Assembly (NCBI GenBank): GCA_030645365.1
Contig: JAUSMB010000047.1
Location: forward strand, 26,317-90,316
Direction: 5' to 3'
Source: Rugosibacter sp.
GTDB taxonomy: Bacteria > Pseudomonadota > Gammaproteobacteria > Burkholderiales > Rhodocyclaceae
DNA: 64,000 nt
A program made the position numbers and the translations under genes. The notes beneath the pieces are model-generated. The model made no database searches. It was not told the origin of the DNA and saw nothing but the letters and a program-made list of their open reading frames with translations. This document shows, piece by piece, positions 9,379 to 19,825 of this stretch. Numbering within the stretch: the stretch's first letter is position 1; each line of letters starts with the position of its first letter.

Positions 9379-10556
9379 TGAATCTGACTATTCTCGGTGC
9401 AACCGGCTCTATTGGCGTAAGCACGCTGGATGTTGTCGCGCGTCATCCAGATCGATATAAGGTCGTTGCACTTAGCGGCCATACCCGCATTGAACTGCTT
9501 GCCGAGCAGTGCCGTCAATTCAAACCTGCTTATGCAGTGACTGGCAGTGCGACAGCTGCACAACAGCTGACACATCTGCTTTCAGCCGGTGACTCTAACA
9601 CCCAGGTTTTGTATGGCGCTGACGCGCTGACGCATATTGCCAGCTTGTCTGAAGTGGATGCGGTCATGGCGGCTATTGTCGGTGCAGCAGGTCTTATGCC
9701 GACGCTGGCTGCGGTGAGCGCGGGCAAACGTGTTTTGCTGGCCAATAAAGAAGCATTGGTCATGGCGGGTGATATTTTCATGGCGGAAGTGCGTCAATCT
9801 GGCGCGTGCTTGTTGCCAATCGACAGTGAACACAATGCAATATTTCAATCCATGCCCGCAGGCTATGCAGGAGATTTCTCTCCTGCTGGAATCAGCCGTA
9901 TTTTGCTCACCGCCTCAGGAGGACCATTTCGAGATATCAAGATAGAAGCACTATCGAGTGTGACTCCGGAGCAAGCGGTAGCCCATCCCAAATGGGTCAT
10001 GGGAAGAAAAATTTCCGTTGATTCAGCAACCATGATGAACAAGGGGCTTGAAGTCATCGAGGCGCATTGGTTGTTTAACGCACCAGCTGATCATATTGAA
10101 GTAGTGATTCACCCACAAAGCGTTATTCATTCGCTGGTTGAATATGCCGATGGCTCTGTGCTCGCTCAACTGGGTAATCCGGATATGCGAACTCCGATTG
10201 CACATGCCCTGGCTTGGCCGCAACGCATTGATTCTGGTGTACAAAAACTCGATTTGTTTGCCATAGGGCAGCTGACGTTCGAGCGTCCGGATCTGGCGCG
10301 TTTTCCTTGCCTTGGCTTGGCATATCAGGCTTTGCGGGTGGGCGGGAATGCGCCAGCTGTGTTGAATGCAGCAAATGAAGTCGCGGTGAGCGAATTTTTG
10401 GCGGGACATTTACCTTTTCTTAAAATTGCCTCAGTGATTGCAGAAGCGCTAGAAGCTGTACCGCTCAGCGTCGTGACGTCGATAGATATGGTTATGGCGG
10501 CTGATCACCAGGGGCGAGTTGCAGCTAAACGTGCTTTGCCTGCTTACCTACAATGA
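9375..10556 (+). CDS. dxr: 1-deoxy-D-xylulose 5-phosphate reductoisomerase
   Basis: Dxr catalyses the committed step of the MEP isoprenoid pathway, making methylerythritol phosphate with NADPH. The NADPH motif [18 protein letters not shown] opens the 393-aa protein. The metal and substrate site shows [13 protein letters not shown] and [33 protein letters not shown] is also a family signature. The start overlaps the cdsA stop (two ATG codons in a row, 9375 and 9378), so translation is coupled. Confidence 0.98.
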   Translation: MMNLTILGATGSIGVSTLDVVARHPDRYKVVALSGHTRIELLAEQCRQFKPAYAVTGSATAAQQLTHLLSAGDSNTQVLYGADALTHIASLSEVDAVMAAIVGAAGLMPTLAAVSAGKRVLLANKEALVMAGDIFMAEVRQSGACLLPIDSEHNAIFQSMPAGYAGDFSPAGISRILLTASGGPFRDIKIEALSSVTPEQAVAHPKWVMGRKISVDSATMMNKGLEVIEAHWLFNAPADHIEVVIHPQSVIHSLVEYADGSVLAQLGNPDMRTPIAHALAWPQRIDSGVQKLDLFAIGQLTFERPDLARFPCLGLAYQALRVGGNAPAVLNAANEVAVSEFLAGHLPFLKIASVIAEALEAVPLSVVTSIDMVMAADHQGRVAAKRALPAYLQ

Positions 10557-10566
10557 GGAGTAGCTA

Positions 10567-11940
10567 GTGAATTTTCAAATGATCGCACTCTATGCAGGCG
10601 CTTTTCTCTTGGCACTAGGCCTGTTGGTCTTGATTCATGAGTTGGGCCATTATTTTGCGGCACGTCGATGCGGTGTCAAGGTCTTACGGTTTGCGATCGG
10701 CTTTGGGCCGATCATGTGGTCACGTCGTTTCGGTAGCGATCAAACGGAATGGGCTATTGGGCTGTTGCCCTTGGGTGGCTATGTCAAGATGCTCGATGAG
10801 CGTGAGGGTGATGTCGCTGCTAGCGAGCTGTCACGCGCTTTTAACCAGCAAACGGTTGGTCGCCGTGCTTTTATTGTTGTTGCCGGACCTGTAGCCAATT
10901 TGCTGTTGGCCATTTTTCTTTACTGGCTCGTGTTCATGGCGGGCATGATCGAATTGAAGCCGCGTCTGGGTGTTCCCCCACAGGGAAGCCCTGCAGCAGT
11001 TGCCGGAATTGAAGCGGGCTTTACCGTGCGTGCCGTGAATGAAAAATCCATAGCCAGCTGGCAGGATTTACGCTGGGAAGTGATGCGTCAGACGATGAAT
11101 GTGGCGGCGCTGAAGCTGGATGGTACGACAAGCGAGGGGTTCTCAGCGAGTTATCACCTTGATAATCTGCGGTTTTCAATGGCCGAGATTGAAAAAGATC
11201 CATTGACCCCGCTGGGTTTATTGCTCTACAGGCCGCCTTTGCCTGCGATTGTCGGACAGATTATGCCAGCCTCTGCCGCTGCCATTGCTGGCTTTCGCGC
11301 GGATGATCGAGTATTGGAAATTGATGGCACAAAAATTTCCGAGTGGGCTGACATTGGCGCTATCACACGCAATGCTGCTGGGCGTCCGTTAGTTTTTACT
11401 ATTGAGCGGACCGGGCAGCAGATGAATCTGACGGCAACCCCTCAGCTGAACAGTGCGGGTGAAGCGCGTGTTGGCAGACTAGGGATAGCTGTCAAGGAAG
11501 ATGTGTCATTGATGACTGAAATGACCACGCTGGTTCGTTATAACCCCTGGGAAGCCGCGACTCGCGCGGTGGTTAAAACATGGGATACCGCGATTATCAG
11601 TTTGCGCATGATGGGGCGCATGATCACGGGAGAGTTGTCCTGGAAAAATCTTTCCGGTCCCGTCACCATTGCTGATTACGCAGGCCAAACAGCGCGTCTT
11701 GGACTGAGCTATTACCTTAGCTTTATTGCGTTGATCAGTATCAGCCTCGGTGTGCTTAATTTGCTGCCTATTCCGGTTCTGGATGGGGGTCATTTAATGT
11801 ATTATCTTGCAGAATTCATCAAGGGAAAGCCGCTTTCTGATCGAGTTTTGGCGATTGGACAACAGATAGGTTTTGCCCTGCTGGCACTGCTCATGGTATT
11901 TGCTTTTTATAACGATTTTAATCGTCTTTTTTCCAGTTGA
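10567..11940 (+). CDS. rseP: RIP metalloprotease RseP (site-2 protease)
   Basis: RseP cleaves the anti-sigma factor RseA and remnant signal peptides inside the inner membrane. The zinc-binding HELGH sits in the first span (LVLIHELGHYFAARRCGV). Two central PDZ domains surround GSPAAVAGIEAG and PASAAAIAGFRADDRVLEIDG. The third zinc ligand lies in LNLLPIPVLDGGHLMYY near the C-terminus. Length 457 aa is typical. The GTG start at 10567 follows GAGGAG. It sits between dxr and bamA, the usual cell-envelope string. Confidence 0.97.
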   Translation: MNFQMIALYAGAFLLALGLLVLIHELGHYFAARRCGVKVLRFAIGFGPIMWSRRFGSDQTEWAIGLLPLGGYVKMLDEREGDVAASELSRAFNQQTVGRRAFIVVAGPVANLLLAIFLYWLVFMAGMIELKPRLGVPPQGSPAAVAGIEAGFTVRAVNEKSIASWQDLRWEVMRQTMNVAALKLDGTTSEGFSASYHLDNLRFSMAEIEKDPLTPLGLLLYRPPLPAIVGQIMPASAAAIAGFRADDRVLEIDGTKISEWADIGAITRNAAGRPLVFTIERTGQQMNLTATPQLNSAGEARVGRLGIAVKEDVSLMTEMTTLVRYNPWEAATRAVVKTWDTAIISLRMMGRMITGELSWKNLSGPVTIADYAGQTARLGLSYYLSFIALISISLGVLNLLPIPVLDGGHLMYYLAEFIKGKPLSDRVLAIGQQIGFALLALLMVFAFYNDFNRLFSS

Positions 11941-11989
11941 TTTTTCGGCTACTTTCTAGCTAATCTGTGTTTTTATCGAACGAATAACA

Positions 11990-14269
11990 ATGAATAAAAA
12001 ATTACTTGCTGGTTTAGTTTCGGCTTTGCTGGCGCGTGCGGTTTTTGCGTTTGAGCCATTCCAAATCAAAGATATTCGCGTTGAAGGCATTCAACGCACA
12101 GAGGCAGGTACTGTGTTCTCGTATTTGCCCGTCAAGATTGGCGACACGATTAATGATGAAAAAGCTGCCAGCGCCATCAAAGCGTTGTTCGCCACCGGAT
12201 TTTTTAAGGATGTCCGGCTTGAAATTGATGGCCAGATTCTGGTGGTCGTGCTCGAAGAACGCCCAGCCATTGCAACACTTGATTTTGTTGGGCTGAAGTC
12301 CTTCAAGGCCGAAGATCTTAAGAAAGGTTTGCGTGATATCGGGCTTGCTGAATCGCGTATTTTTGACCGTGCGATGGTGGAGCGCGCCGAGCAAGAACTC
12401 AAGCGTCAATTTCTTTCGCAAGGCCGCTATGCAGTCGATATCAAAGTGACAGTCACCCCACTCGAACGTAATCGTGTGGCAATCAAGTTTCTTGTCAATG
12501 AAGGTGAAGTTGCCAAAATCAAGCAAATCAATATCGTCGGCGCAAAAGCTTATAAAGATAGCAATCTGCTCAAGTTGATGGCCCTTAGCACGTCGGGTTG
12601 GATGACGTGGTACACGAAAAACGATCAGTACTCAAAACAAAAGCTTTCAGGTGATCTGGAAACGCTGCGCTCTTATTACATGAATCAGGGTTACCTCGAG
12701 TTCAATGTCGAATCTACCCAGGTCTCTATTTCTGCTGACAAACAAGATATTTACATTACTATCAACATCAGCGAAGGTGAAAAGTACACTATTTCAAGCG
12801 TTAAGCTGGCGGGCAATCTTCTGTTGCCTGAGACGGAGTTGCTGAAGTTGGTGAAGATGAAACCTGGTGATGTTTTTTCGCGCGAATCAATGACTGAAAC
12901 AACAAAAGCGATAAGCGATCGTTTAGGAGACGATGGTTACGCATTTGCCAATGTGAATGCAGCACCTGAGCTTGATAAAGAAAAACGTCAGGTCGCTTTT
13001 ACGTTGATGGTCGACCCCGGTCGGCGAGTCTATGTGCGGCACATTAATGTCGTGGGAAACACACGCACTCGCGATGAAGTTATTCGCCGTGAAGTTCGTC
13101 AGATGGAGTCCGCCTGGTATAACGGCGAACGTATCAAAAAATCACGCGATCGCGTAGATCGTTTGGGATATTTTGAAAATGTCACCATGGAAACTCCTGC
13201 CGTTGCTGGAGCAACAGATCAAATTGATGTGGATTTGAAAGTCAAAGAAAAGCCCACGGGTAATATTTCACTGGGTGCAGGTTTTTCCAGTTCTGAAAAA
13301 TTGACTTTATCGGGAGCCGTGCAGCAGGAAAACGTTTTTGGCAGTGGTAAGCATATTGGTGTACAAATAAGTACCAGTAAATCTAACCGCGTGTTGTCTT
13401 TGTCGCATACTGACCCTTATTACACGGTCGATGGTGTTAGCCGGGGCTTTGATATTTATACTCGCCGAACAGACACATCTTCATTGTCAGTCAGTAGTTT
13501 TACAGCAGATTCAACCGGTGGTGGTGTGCGCTATGGGGTGCCGATTGGCGAGGATAACTATCTTTTTCTTGGCTTATCTGTTGACCATACAAATTTAAAA
13601 ATAGGGACTTTTTCGGCGCAGCGGTATATTGATTACGTCAATAAATTTGGCTCGTCAAGCAATACCTTATCCGGCACTGTAGGTTGGCAGAAAGACGAAC
13701 GTGACAGCTTGCTATACCCGACTAAAGGCACGTTAAATAGCGTTAGCCTCGAAGTTGCGTTACCCGGTAGCACTGCCACTTTTATGCGTGGTACATATAA
13801 ACACCAGCGCTTCTCTCGTTTAAATGACATCTTTACCTTGGCCTTGACGGGTGAGCTCGGCGTGGCTCGGGCTTATGGCGACAAAGAAGTGCCTTTCTTT
13901 AAAAACTTCTATGCGGGTGGTATTGGCTCTGTACGCGGATTTGAATCCAACAGTTTGGGGCCGAGGGATGTACTGACGGGCGACTTTTTAGGTGGCACCA
14001 AGCGCGTGACGGGTAGTACCGAGCTATTATTTGGTCTGCCAGGGGCCAAGCAGGATCGCTCGTTCCGCTTCAGTGCTTTCTTTGATGCGGGCGGGGTGTT
14101 TGGTGAAGGTGAAAAACTTTCTACGAGTAATTTTCGGGCTAGTACCGGGCTTTCTGCTTCATGGAACTCACCTGTTGGGCCACTTAAATTTTCTTTTGCT
14201 AAACCGCTTAACAAAAAACCGGAAGACAAAGTTCAGTCTTTCCAGTTTCAGTTAGGCTCCACTTTCTAA
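11990..14269 (+). CDS. bamA: Outer membrane protein assembly factor BamA
   Basis: BamA is the essential barrel that inserts beta-barrel proteins into the outer membrane. The 759-aa precursor has a signal peptide (KLLAGLVSALLARAVFA) and then five POTRA repeats, the first starting FQIKDIRVEGIQRTEAGTVF. The barrel carries YAGGIGSVRGFESNSLGPRD, the VRGF signature of lid loop 6, and ends in the aromatic C-terminal strand FQLGSTF. It stands between rseP and skp as in most betaproteobacteria. Confidence 0.98.
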   Translation: MNKKLLAGLVSALLARAVFAFEPFQIKDIRVEGIQRTEAGTVFSYLPVKIGDTINDEKAASAIKALFATGFFKDVRLEIDGQILVVVLEERPAIATLDFVGLKSFKAEDLKKGLRDIGLAESRIFDRAMVERAEQELKRQFLSQGRYAVDIKVTVTPLERNRVAIKFLVNEGEVAKIKQINIVGAKAYKDSNLLKLMALSTSGWMTWYTKNDQYSKQKLSGDLETLRSYYMNQGYLEFNVESTQVSISADKQDIYITINISEGEKYTISSVKLAGNLLLPETELLKLVKMKPGDVFSRESMTETTKAISDRLGDDGYAFANVNAAPELDKEKRQVAFTLMVDPGRRVYVRHINVVGNTRTRDEVIRREVRQMESAWYNGERIKKSRDRVDRLGYFENVTMETPAVAGATDQIDVDLKVKEKPTGNISLGAGFSSSEKLTLSGAVQQENVFGSGKHIGVQISTSKSNRVLSLSHTDPYYTVDGVSRGFDIYTRRTDTSSLSVSSFTADSTGGGVRYGVPIGEDNYLFLGLSVDHTNLKIGTFSAQRYIDYVNKFGSSSNTLSGTVGWQKDERDSLLYPTKGTLNSVSLEVALPGSTATFMRGTYKHQRFSRLNDIFTLALTGELGVARAYGDKEVPFFKNFYAGGIGSVRGFESNSLGPRDVLTGDFLGGTKRVTGSTELLFGLPGAKQDRSFRFSAFFDAGGVFGEGEKLSTSNFRASTGLSASWNSPVGPLKFSFAKPLNKKPEDKVQSFQFQLGSTF

Positions 14270-14290
14270 AAACGACTTTTCGAGACTGTC

Positions 14291-14791
14291 ATGCTAAAAA
14301 ATATTGCGATTACTAGCATTGCGTTGCTCATGTTGTGTGGTGCGGCACACGCCGAAACTAAAATTGGTTTTATAAATAATCAACGAATTTTGGCAGAGTC
14401 GCCACAGGCTGCCAAAGCGAAAAAAAGAATAGAAAAAGATTTCGAGAAGCGTGATCAAGAACTGCAGCGCATGGTGAAGCAGCTGCAGACGCTACAGGAA
14501 TCATTCGATAAAAATTCACCCACTTTGACGGAGACCGACCGGCGTGCCAAAGAACGTGAGTTGGCGGATTTGACCCGTGATCTTCAGCGTAAGCAACGTG
14601 AGTTTCGTGAAGATCTCAGCCAGCGTCAAAATGATGAAATGGCGGCCATTTTTGAGCGGATAAACAAAGTGATTAAACAGATTGCTGACGCTGAAAAATT
14701 TGACATCATTCTGCAAGAAGCTGTCTATTTCAACCAGCGCATCGACATTACCGACAAGGTGATTAAAGCGCTGGGCGATGGCACGAAGTAG
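14291..14791 (+). CDS. skp: Periplasmic chaperone Skp/OmpH
   Basis: Skp is a trimeric periplasmic chaperone that holds unfolded outer-membrane proteins for BamA. The 166-aa precursor has a signal peptide (NIAITSIALLMLCGAAHA), then a long charged helical tentacle region (KRIEKDFEKRDQELQRMVKQ) and a C-terminal VYFNQRIDITDKVIKAL segment. It follows bamA by 21 bp. Confidence 0.94.
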   Translation: MLKNIAITSIALLMLCGAAHAETKIGFINNQRILAESPQAAKAKKRIEKDFEKRDQELQRMVKQLQTLQESFDKNSPTLTETDRRAKERELADLTRDLQRKQREFREDLSQRQNDEMAAIFERINKVIKQIADAEKFDIILQEAVYFNQRIDITDKVIKALGDGTK

Positions 14792-14797
14792 ATTGGT

Positions 14798-15892
14798 TTG
14801 ACTGCGGTGTTGCGATTGGGTGAGATTGTCGCTCGTCTTGGGGGCGAAATAGTCGGTGCTGGTGATACGGCAAATTCATTCGATTTGTCCAATATATCCA
14901 TTGAGCGTGTTGCGCCGCTGGAAACCGCTGGCCCTGGCGACTTGTCTTTTTTATCGAATCCAAAATATCGTGCGCTATTGGCGCATACGCGTGCATCGGC
15001 CGTAATCATGGCGCGGCCAGCCGATGCGATAGACCCAGATTTTATAAATTCAAACGCATCTGTCACCGGATTTGCCGCCATTGTCACGCCACAACCCTAT
15101 TTGTATTACGCCCGCGTCGCCCAGTGGTTGTCACCTCCATCCAAAGTCATTCCCGGAATTCACCCTAGCGCAGTCATTGAAGGTCAGGTAGCTGCCTCTG
15201 CCTCTATCGGTCCGCATGTGACAATAGGCACCGGTGCCCAGATTGGCGAACATGTTGTAATCGGCGCGAATTGCAGCATTGGTGAACACGTTGTCATTGA
15301 ATCTGCAACGCGCTTGGCGCCACACGTGACTATTTATGCTGGATGCGAAATTGGCGCGCGATGTATTGTTCATTCGGGGGTAGTCATTGGTGCGGATGGA
15401 TTTGGTTTTGCCAGAGAACCTGAAGGTGCCTGGGTGAAAATTCCGCAAAACGGACGTGTTGTGATCGGTGACGATGTTGAAATTGGTGCGAACACCACAA
15501 TCGATCGCGGTGCCCTAGGCGATACTACCGTCGGCAATGGTGTCAAGCTGGATAACCAGATTCAGATTGGGCATAACGTGAAGATTGGTACAAACACGGC
15601 CATTGCAGGCTGTGTGGGTATTGCTGGCAGCGCCAATATTGGCGCGCGGTGTAGTATCGGCGGTGCTGCCATGATACAGGGCCATTTGACACTCGCTGAT
15701 GATGTGGTGGTGACCACGGGTACTTTGGTTACCAAATCAATCACGCGTGCCGGCACCTATAGTGGATCTTCCCCGTTTCTTGCCCACGCTGACTGGCTAA
15801 GAAATTTTTCGCATCTGCGCCATCTTGATGCAATGGCCGATAAAATTCGCGCCCTTGAACAACGGCTTCTAGCCAGGGAGGAAAAGCCATGA
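14798..15892 (+). CDS. lpxD: UDP-3-O-(3-hydroxyacyl)glucosamine N-acyltransferase
   Basis: LpxD adds the second acyl chain in lipid A synthesis. The 364-aa protein has an N-terminal uridine-binding domain followed by left-handed beta-helix hexapeptide repeats ([19 protein letters not shown]) and the signature GADGFGFA. The start is TTG at 14798, seven bases after the skp stop; no ATG fits. Residues [12 protein letters not shown] near the N-terminus are encoded by a minus-strand copy of the dispersed repeat. Confidence 0.96.
   Translation: MTAVLRLGEIVARLGGEIVGAGDTANSFDLSNISIERVAPLETAGPGDLSFLSNPKYRALLAHTRASAVIMARPADAIDPDFINSNASVTGFAAIVTPQPYLYYARVAQWLSPPSKVIPGIHPSAVIEGQVAASASIGPHVTIGTGAQIGEHVVIGANCSIGEHVVIESATRLAPHVTIYAGCEIGARCIVHSGVVIGADGFGFAREPEGAWVKIPQNGRVVIGDDVEIGANTTIDRGALGDTTVGNGVKLDNQIQIGHNVKIGTNTAIAGCVGIAGSANIGARCSIGGAAMIQGHLTLADDVVVTTGTLVTKSITRAGTYSGSSPFLAHADWLRNFSHLRHLDAMADKIRALEQRLLAREEKP
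14848..14872 (-). repeat. Dispersed 25-bp repeat, copy 11 (minus strand, inside lpxD)
   Basis: Three mismatches to the consensus on the minus strand. On the coding strand it is read as IVGAGDTA. It is weaker than the plus-strand copies but shares the frame of the other two minus-strand copies. Confidence 0.65.
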
Positions 15893-16386
15893 ACGAAAAC
15901 AACTCGGGCGAATTAAATGATACCCAGATGGACATCCATCAAGTCCTGAATTATTTACCGCATCGCTATCCGTTTTTGCTGATTGACCGTGTGCTGGAAG
16001 TCATCCCCGGTGAGCGCATTAGCGCCCTGAAAAACGTCAGTATTAACGAGCCGTTCTTTCCAGGTCATTATCCGCATCATCCGGTCATGCCTGGTGTCTT
16101 GGTGATTGAAGCCATGGCGCAAGCTGCGGCGATTTTGTCATTCAAGACGCTTGGCCAGCTCCCTGATGACAACTCGGTTTACTATTTTGTTGGCATTGAT
16201 AATGCGCGTTTTAAAAAACCTGTTAGCCCTGGCGATCAACTGTGGATTGACGTCAAGCTGGTGCTTAACAAGCGCGGTATATGGAAATATACGGCGAGTG
16301 CACGGGTTGATGGTATTACTGTTGCCGAAGCCGATTTGATTTGCTCGGTCAAGCCCAGCGAGCTTGCTCTTCCTCCGGTCGCATGA
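15889..16386 (+). CDS. fabZ: 3-hydroxyacyl-[ACP] dehydratase FabZ
   Basis: FabZ dehydrates beta-hydroxyacyl-ACP in fatty-acid elongation and balances flux between lipid A and phospholipids. The hot-dog-fold motifs [15 protein letters not shown] and [22 protein letters not shown] (catalytic His and Glu) are present. The 165-aa protein has a short non-conserved N-terminal extension before [13 protein letters not shown], so a start at that Met is possible. The ATG overlaps the lpxD stop. Confidence 0.96.
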   Translation: MNENNSGELNDTQMDIHQVLNYLPHRYPFLLIDRVLEVIPGERISALKNVSINEPFFPGHYPHHPVMPGVLVIEAMAQAAAILSFKTLGQLPDDNSVYYFVGIDNARFKKPVSPGDQLWIDVKLVLNKRGIWKYTASARVDGITVAEADLICSVKPSELALPPVA

Positions 16387-17159
16387 CGGCTATTCATCCG
16401 ACTGCCATTGTTCATGCTAACGCGAGGCTAGGCAAGGGCGTCACTGTCGGCCCTTATTCGATCATCGGCGAGCATGTCGAGATCGGCAGCAATACTGTCA
16501 TTGGGCCGCATGTTGTCGTCACTGGGCATACTTCGATTGGCGAAGACAACCGGATATTCCAGTTTTGCTCGATAGGCGAGGTGCCGCAAGATAAAAAATA
16601 TGCGGGCGAACCCACGCGGCTTGAAATTGGCGCCCGCAATACCATCCGCGAATGCTGCACATTCAACTGCGGTACAGCGCAGGATGTGGGCGTCACGCGC
16701 ATGGGCGATGACAATTGGATCATGGCCTATGTGCATGTGGCACATGATTGCCAGATCGGCAACCATGTAATTTTTGCCAACAGCACGCAACTTGCAGGAC
16801 ACGTGCATGTGGGAGACTGGGTCATTCTGGGGGGCTTTACCGGGGTGCATCAATTCGTGAGAATCGGCGCTCATGGCATGACATCCGTGAGCTCTGTTTT
16901 GCTGCAGGACATGCCGCCGTATGTCATGGCAGCGGGTAGCCCGGCGCAGCCACGGAGTATTAATACCGAAGGCTTGAAACGACGAGGATTTTCACCCGAC
17001 GCCATTGCAGCGATTCGTCGTGCTTTTAAAACCCTGTACAAAAAAGGCCTCTCATTTGAAGAAGCCAGCACAACGATTGCAGCAGAAGCCTTGACGGTGC
17101 CTGAGCTCGATGTACTGGCGAATTTTCTTGCCCAGCCTGGCCGAGGAATTATCCGCTGA
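16383..17159 (+). CDS. lpxA: UDP-N-acetylglucosamine acyltransferase
   Basis: LpxA performs the first step of lipid A synthesis. The true start is the ATG at 16383 ([17 protein letters not shown]), which overlaps the fabZ stop; the track start at 16341 is inside fabZ. The 258-aa protein shows hexapeptide repeats, the catalytic-His region [19 protein letters not shown], and the C-terminal helical domain. It is part of the lpxD-fabZ-lpxA-lpxB overlap chain. Confidence 0.97.
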   Translation: MTAIHPTAIVHANARLGKGVTVGPYSIIGEHVEIGSNTVIGPHVVVTGHTSIGEDNRIFQFCSIGEVPQDKKYAGEPTRLEIGARNTIRECCTFNCGTAQDVGVTRMGDDNWIMAYVHVAHDCQIGNHVIFANSTQLAGHVHVGDWVILGGFTGVHQFVRIGAHGMTSVSSVLLQDMPPYVMAAGSPAQPRSINTEGLKRRGFSPDAIAAIRRAFKTLYKKGLSFEEASTTIAAEALTVPELDVLANFLAQPGRGIIR

Positions 17160-18316
17160 TGGCACGCATTGCGATGGTCGCTGGCGAAGCCTCCAGCGAC
17201 CAATTAGCGGCACATCTTATTGCCGCACTCAAGCCCCAATTATCGTCCGACGTGAGTTTTTATGGCATAGGCGGGCCAAAAATGCAGCGTGAGGGATTTG
17301 ATTCGCGTTGGCCAGCTGAAAAGCTTGCCGTGCGCGGTTATTTCGAGGCATTGCGAAATTATCGCGAGATTGCCCGCATGCGCCGCCAACTACTTAAAGC
17401 TTTGCTCAAGGATCGCCCGGATATTTTTATTGGCGTTGATGGTTACGACTTCAATGTGTGGCTGGAAAAAAAACTCAAGCGGGCAGGCATTCCCACCGTG
17501 CATTTTGTGAGCCCTTCGATTTGGGCCTGGCGCAAAAACCGGTTGAAAAAAATCGTTGATTCCATGTCGCATATTCTGGCGCTATATCCATTCGAGCCAG
17601 CGCTGTATGCCCAATCATCGGTTAAGTGCACTTATGTAGGCCACCCCATGGCCGATGTGATTCCGCTCCAGGCAAATCGCAATGCTATGCGTGAACGCTT
17701 GGATATTCCCCTGAATCAACCAGTGATCGCCATGCTCCCCGGGAGTCGGCAAGCGGAGCTGCACTACATGGCAGAAACCTTCATTGCCACCGCCCAAGTG
17801 CTGCATGCCCAAAACCCCAACGCACTGTTTTTAGTGCCCATGACCTCGGGCGAGACCCGAGTACAATTTGAAAACGCTCTGTGGAAACTCAAAGCAAATG
17901 AGTTGCCGTTGAAAATAATGTTTGGCCAGTCACTTGATGCGCTTGCTGCATGCAATGTGGCTTTGGTGGCCAGTGGCACAGCGACTCTGGAGGCCGCACT
18001 GGTTGGCCGTCCCATGGTGATTACTTACAAAATATCGCCGTGGTCATGGCGCATCATGCGCCATATGGGTTACCAACCATGGATTGGTTTGCCTAACATT
18101 TTGGCCGGCCGCTTTGTTGTGCCAGAATTTTTGCAGGATGATGCTACGCCAGAAAATCTGGCCCAAGCCGTGGGCAATTTGCTGGCCGACCAAAAAACGC
18201 AAATGGCGATGCAGCGTGTGTTTGCGGACATTCATATTCAACTACGACAAAACACAGCACAAAAAGCAGCCACTGCCATTCTGCCGTATCTGCAAAAAAA
18301 ACCGCAAATGGCATGA
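17159..18316 (+). CDS. lpxB: Lipid-A-disaccharide synthase
   Basis: LpxB, a GT-B glycosyltransferase (family GT19), joins UDP-diacylglucosamine to lipid X at the inner-membrane surface. The 385-aa protein has the N-terminal [16 protein letters not shown], then [25 protein letters not shown] and the nucleotide-binding [20 protein letters not shown]. The ATG overlaps the lpxA stop codon by one base. Confidence 0.97.
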   Translation: MARIAMVAGEASSDQLAAHLIAALKPQLSSDVSFYGIGGPKMQREGFDSRWPAEKLAVRGYFEALRNYREIARMRRQLLKALLKDRPDIFIGVDGYDFNVWLEKKLKRAGIPTVHFVSPSIWAWRKNRLKKIVDSMSHILALYPFEPALYAQSSVKCTYVGHPMADVIPLQANRNAMRERLDIPLNQPVIAMLPGSRQAELHYMAETFIATAQVLHAQNPNALFLVPMTSGETRVQFENALWKLKANELPLKIMFGQSLDALAACNVALVASGTATLEAALVGRPMVITYKISPWSWRIMRHMGYQPWIGLPNILAGRFVVPEFLQDDATPENLAQAVGNLLADQKTQMAMQRVFADIHIQLRQNTAQKAATAILPYLQKKPQMA

Positions 18317-18918
18317 GCGAGAAAATCCGGACGGCTCAGCTCTCGGTGATGCAACGCATCTGTGGTGTAGATGAAGCGGGCCGCGGCCCGTTGGCAGGCC
18401 CCGTGTATGCGGCAGCTGTGATTCTCGATCCGGCGCGGCCGATTGACGGCCTGGATGATTCGAAGAAATTGAGCGAGAAAAAACGCGAGCGCCTGGCACT
18501 GGAAATTCGCGAAAAAGCACTTGCCTTTGGCATTGCTTTCGCGACAGTGGAAGAAATCGATCAGATCAACATTCTGCAAGCCACGCTGCTCGCCATGCGC
18601 CGCGCTGTTGAGGCCTTGCCGCTACAACCGACACACGCGTTGATTGACGGTAATCGCTGCCCTCAACTCGCTATACCATCGCGTGCCATCATTGGCGGCG
18701 ATGCGCTGGAACCCGCCATCTCGGCGGCATCAATACTCGCCAAAACCACGCGCGATGCGGAAATGCTGCGTATTCATGCCGAGTATCCGCACTATGCGCT
18801 TGATCGGCACAAGGGTTATGACACTGCAGCACATCGGGCGGCCCTAGAGATGTATGGCCCGGCTTATTTTCATCGGAAAAGTTTTGCGCCGGTGCGCGCT
18901 TTGCTGAATAAACCATGA
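18313..18918 (+). CDS. rnhB: Ribonuclease HII
   Basis: RNase HII removes ribonucleotides from DNA by cutting the RNA strand of hybrids. The catalytic motif [20 protein letters not shown] lies at residues 17-36; the later acidic residues are in LIDGNRC and [14 protein letters not shown]. The ATG at 18313 overlaps lpxB; an internal ATG ([11 protein letters not shown]) is an alternative nearer the usual family start. Length 201 aa is normal. Confidence 0.96.
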   Translation: MSEKIRTAQLSVMQRICGVDEAGRGPLAGPVYAAAVILDPARPIDGLDDSKKLSEKKRERLALEIREKALAFGIAFATVEEIDQINILQATLLAMRRAVEALPLQPTHALIDGNRCPQLAIPSRAIIGGDALEPAISAASILAKTTRDAEMLRIHAEYPHYALDRHKGYDTAAHRAALEMYGPAYFHRKSFAPVRALLNKP

Positions 18919-18967
18919 ACGCGATGCGGATCGTTTTGGTGTGCCGCGCAGCAACTAAATAAAGGGC

Positions 18968-19759
18968 ATGAATACCTTGCGGCTCATTACCTCGCGCGCT
19001 AACTCCGCATTCAAAGCGCTCAGTGCGCTGGCGAGTGACCCGCGCGCACCGCGCCGCGAAGGGCGCACGCTGGCCGATGGCATTCATCTGGTGGCCGACT
19101 GCTTCGCGCATGGCATTACAGTGCAGCAATTACTGGTTAGCGAAAGCGGGCAGAAAAATCCGCAGATTGTGGCACTGCTCACTCATGCCGAAAATATTGA
19201 ATGCCTGCTGTTAAGCGATGCTCTGTTCCGTGAAATTTCCGGAGTTGCCACGCCCACCGGCATTGCCGCTGTCATTGCTATTCCCCCAACCCCGCAAGGT
19301 GCTGTCGCAGGAGATGCAGTGCTGCTGGATGCGATACAAGATGCCGGCAACGTCGGTGCCATCCTGCGCACCGCAGCGGCAGCTAGCGTGCGTGACATCG
19401 TGCTCGGCCCTGGCTGTGCAGGTGCATGGACGCCACGTGTGCTGCGTGCTGGGCAGGGCGCACATTTCAATTTGCGAATACGTGAACAGGCAGATTTGGC
19501 CGCGACACTGACTACCTGCAGCGGCATCTCTGTAGCGACCGTGGCTCGTGATGGTGCCAGTTTGTATGCACTTGATATGCGCCAACCGATTGTCTGGCTA
19601 TTCGGCAACGAAGGCGCAGGGCTGTCGGCAGAATTCATTGCCGTTGCGCAACAGCGCGCCACGATTCCGCTGGCTGCCACGAGCGAATCGCTCAATGTCG
19701 CGGCAGCGGTGGCGGTGTGCTTGTTTGAAGCGGTACGTCAGCGGCAACAACCATCGTAA
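18968..19759 (+). CDS. TrmH/SpoU-family RNA 2'-O-methyltransferase
   Basis: This 263-aa SPOUT methyltransferase carries an N-terminal substrate-binding domain and the C-terminal knotted domain. Family motifs are DAIQDAGNVGAILRTAAAA, WLFGNEGAGLSAEF and IPLAATSESLNVAAAVAVCLFEA. It most likely methylates a ribose in rRNA or tRNA with S-adenosylmethionine. The exact target cannot be read from the sequence, so no gene symbol is given. It ends the plus-strand gene string and is convergent with the next gene. Confidence 0.9.
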   Translation: MNTLRLITSRANSAFKALSALASDPRAPRREGRTLADGIHLVADCFAHGITVQQLLVSESGQKNPQIVALLTHAENIECLLLSDALFREISGVATPTGIAAVIAIPPTPQGAVAGDAVLLDAIQDAGNVGAILRTAAAASVRDIVLGPGCAGAWTPRVLRAGQGAHFNLRIREQADLAATLTTCSGISVATVARDGASLYALDMRQPIVWLFGNEGAGLSAEFIAVAQQRATIPLAATSESLNVAAAVAVCLFEAVRQRQQPS

Positions 19760-19797
19760 TAATCCTTGGCCGCAGCACCCCGGAAGTATGGGCTTCG

Positions 19798-19822
19798 CGG
19801 CGTATCACCAGCGCCGACTTTT
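19798..19822 (+). repeat. Dispersed 25-bp repeat, copy 4
   Basis: One mismatch to the consensus. It lies in the short convergent spacer between the TrmH-family gene and the M29-like gene, three bases beyond the latter's stop codon. Confidence 0.85.
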
Positions 19823-19825
19823 CAG

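Noticed and set aside
13985-14000. Further repeat match in bamA (GGGCGACTTTTTA)
   Set aside because: Only the last part resembles the consensus; the left half is unrelated.
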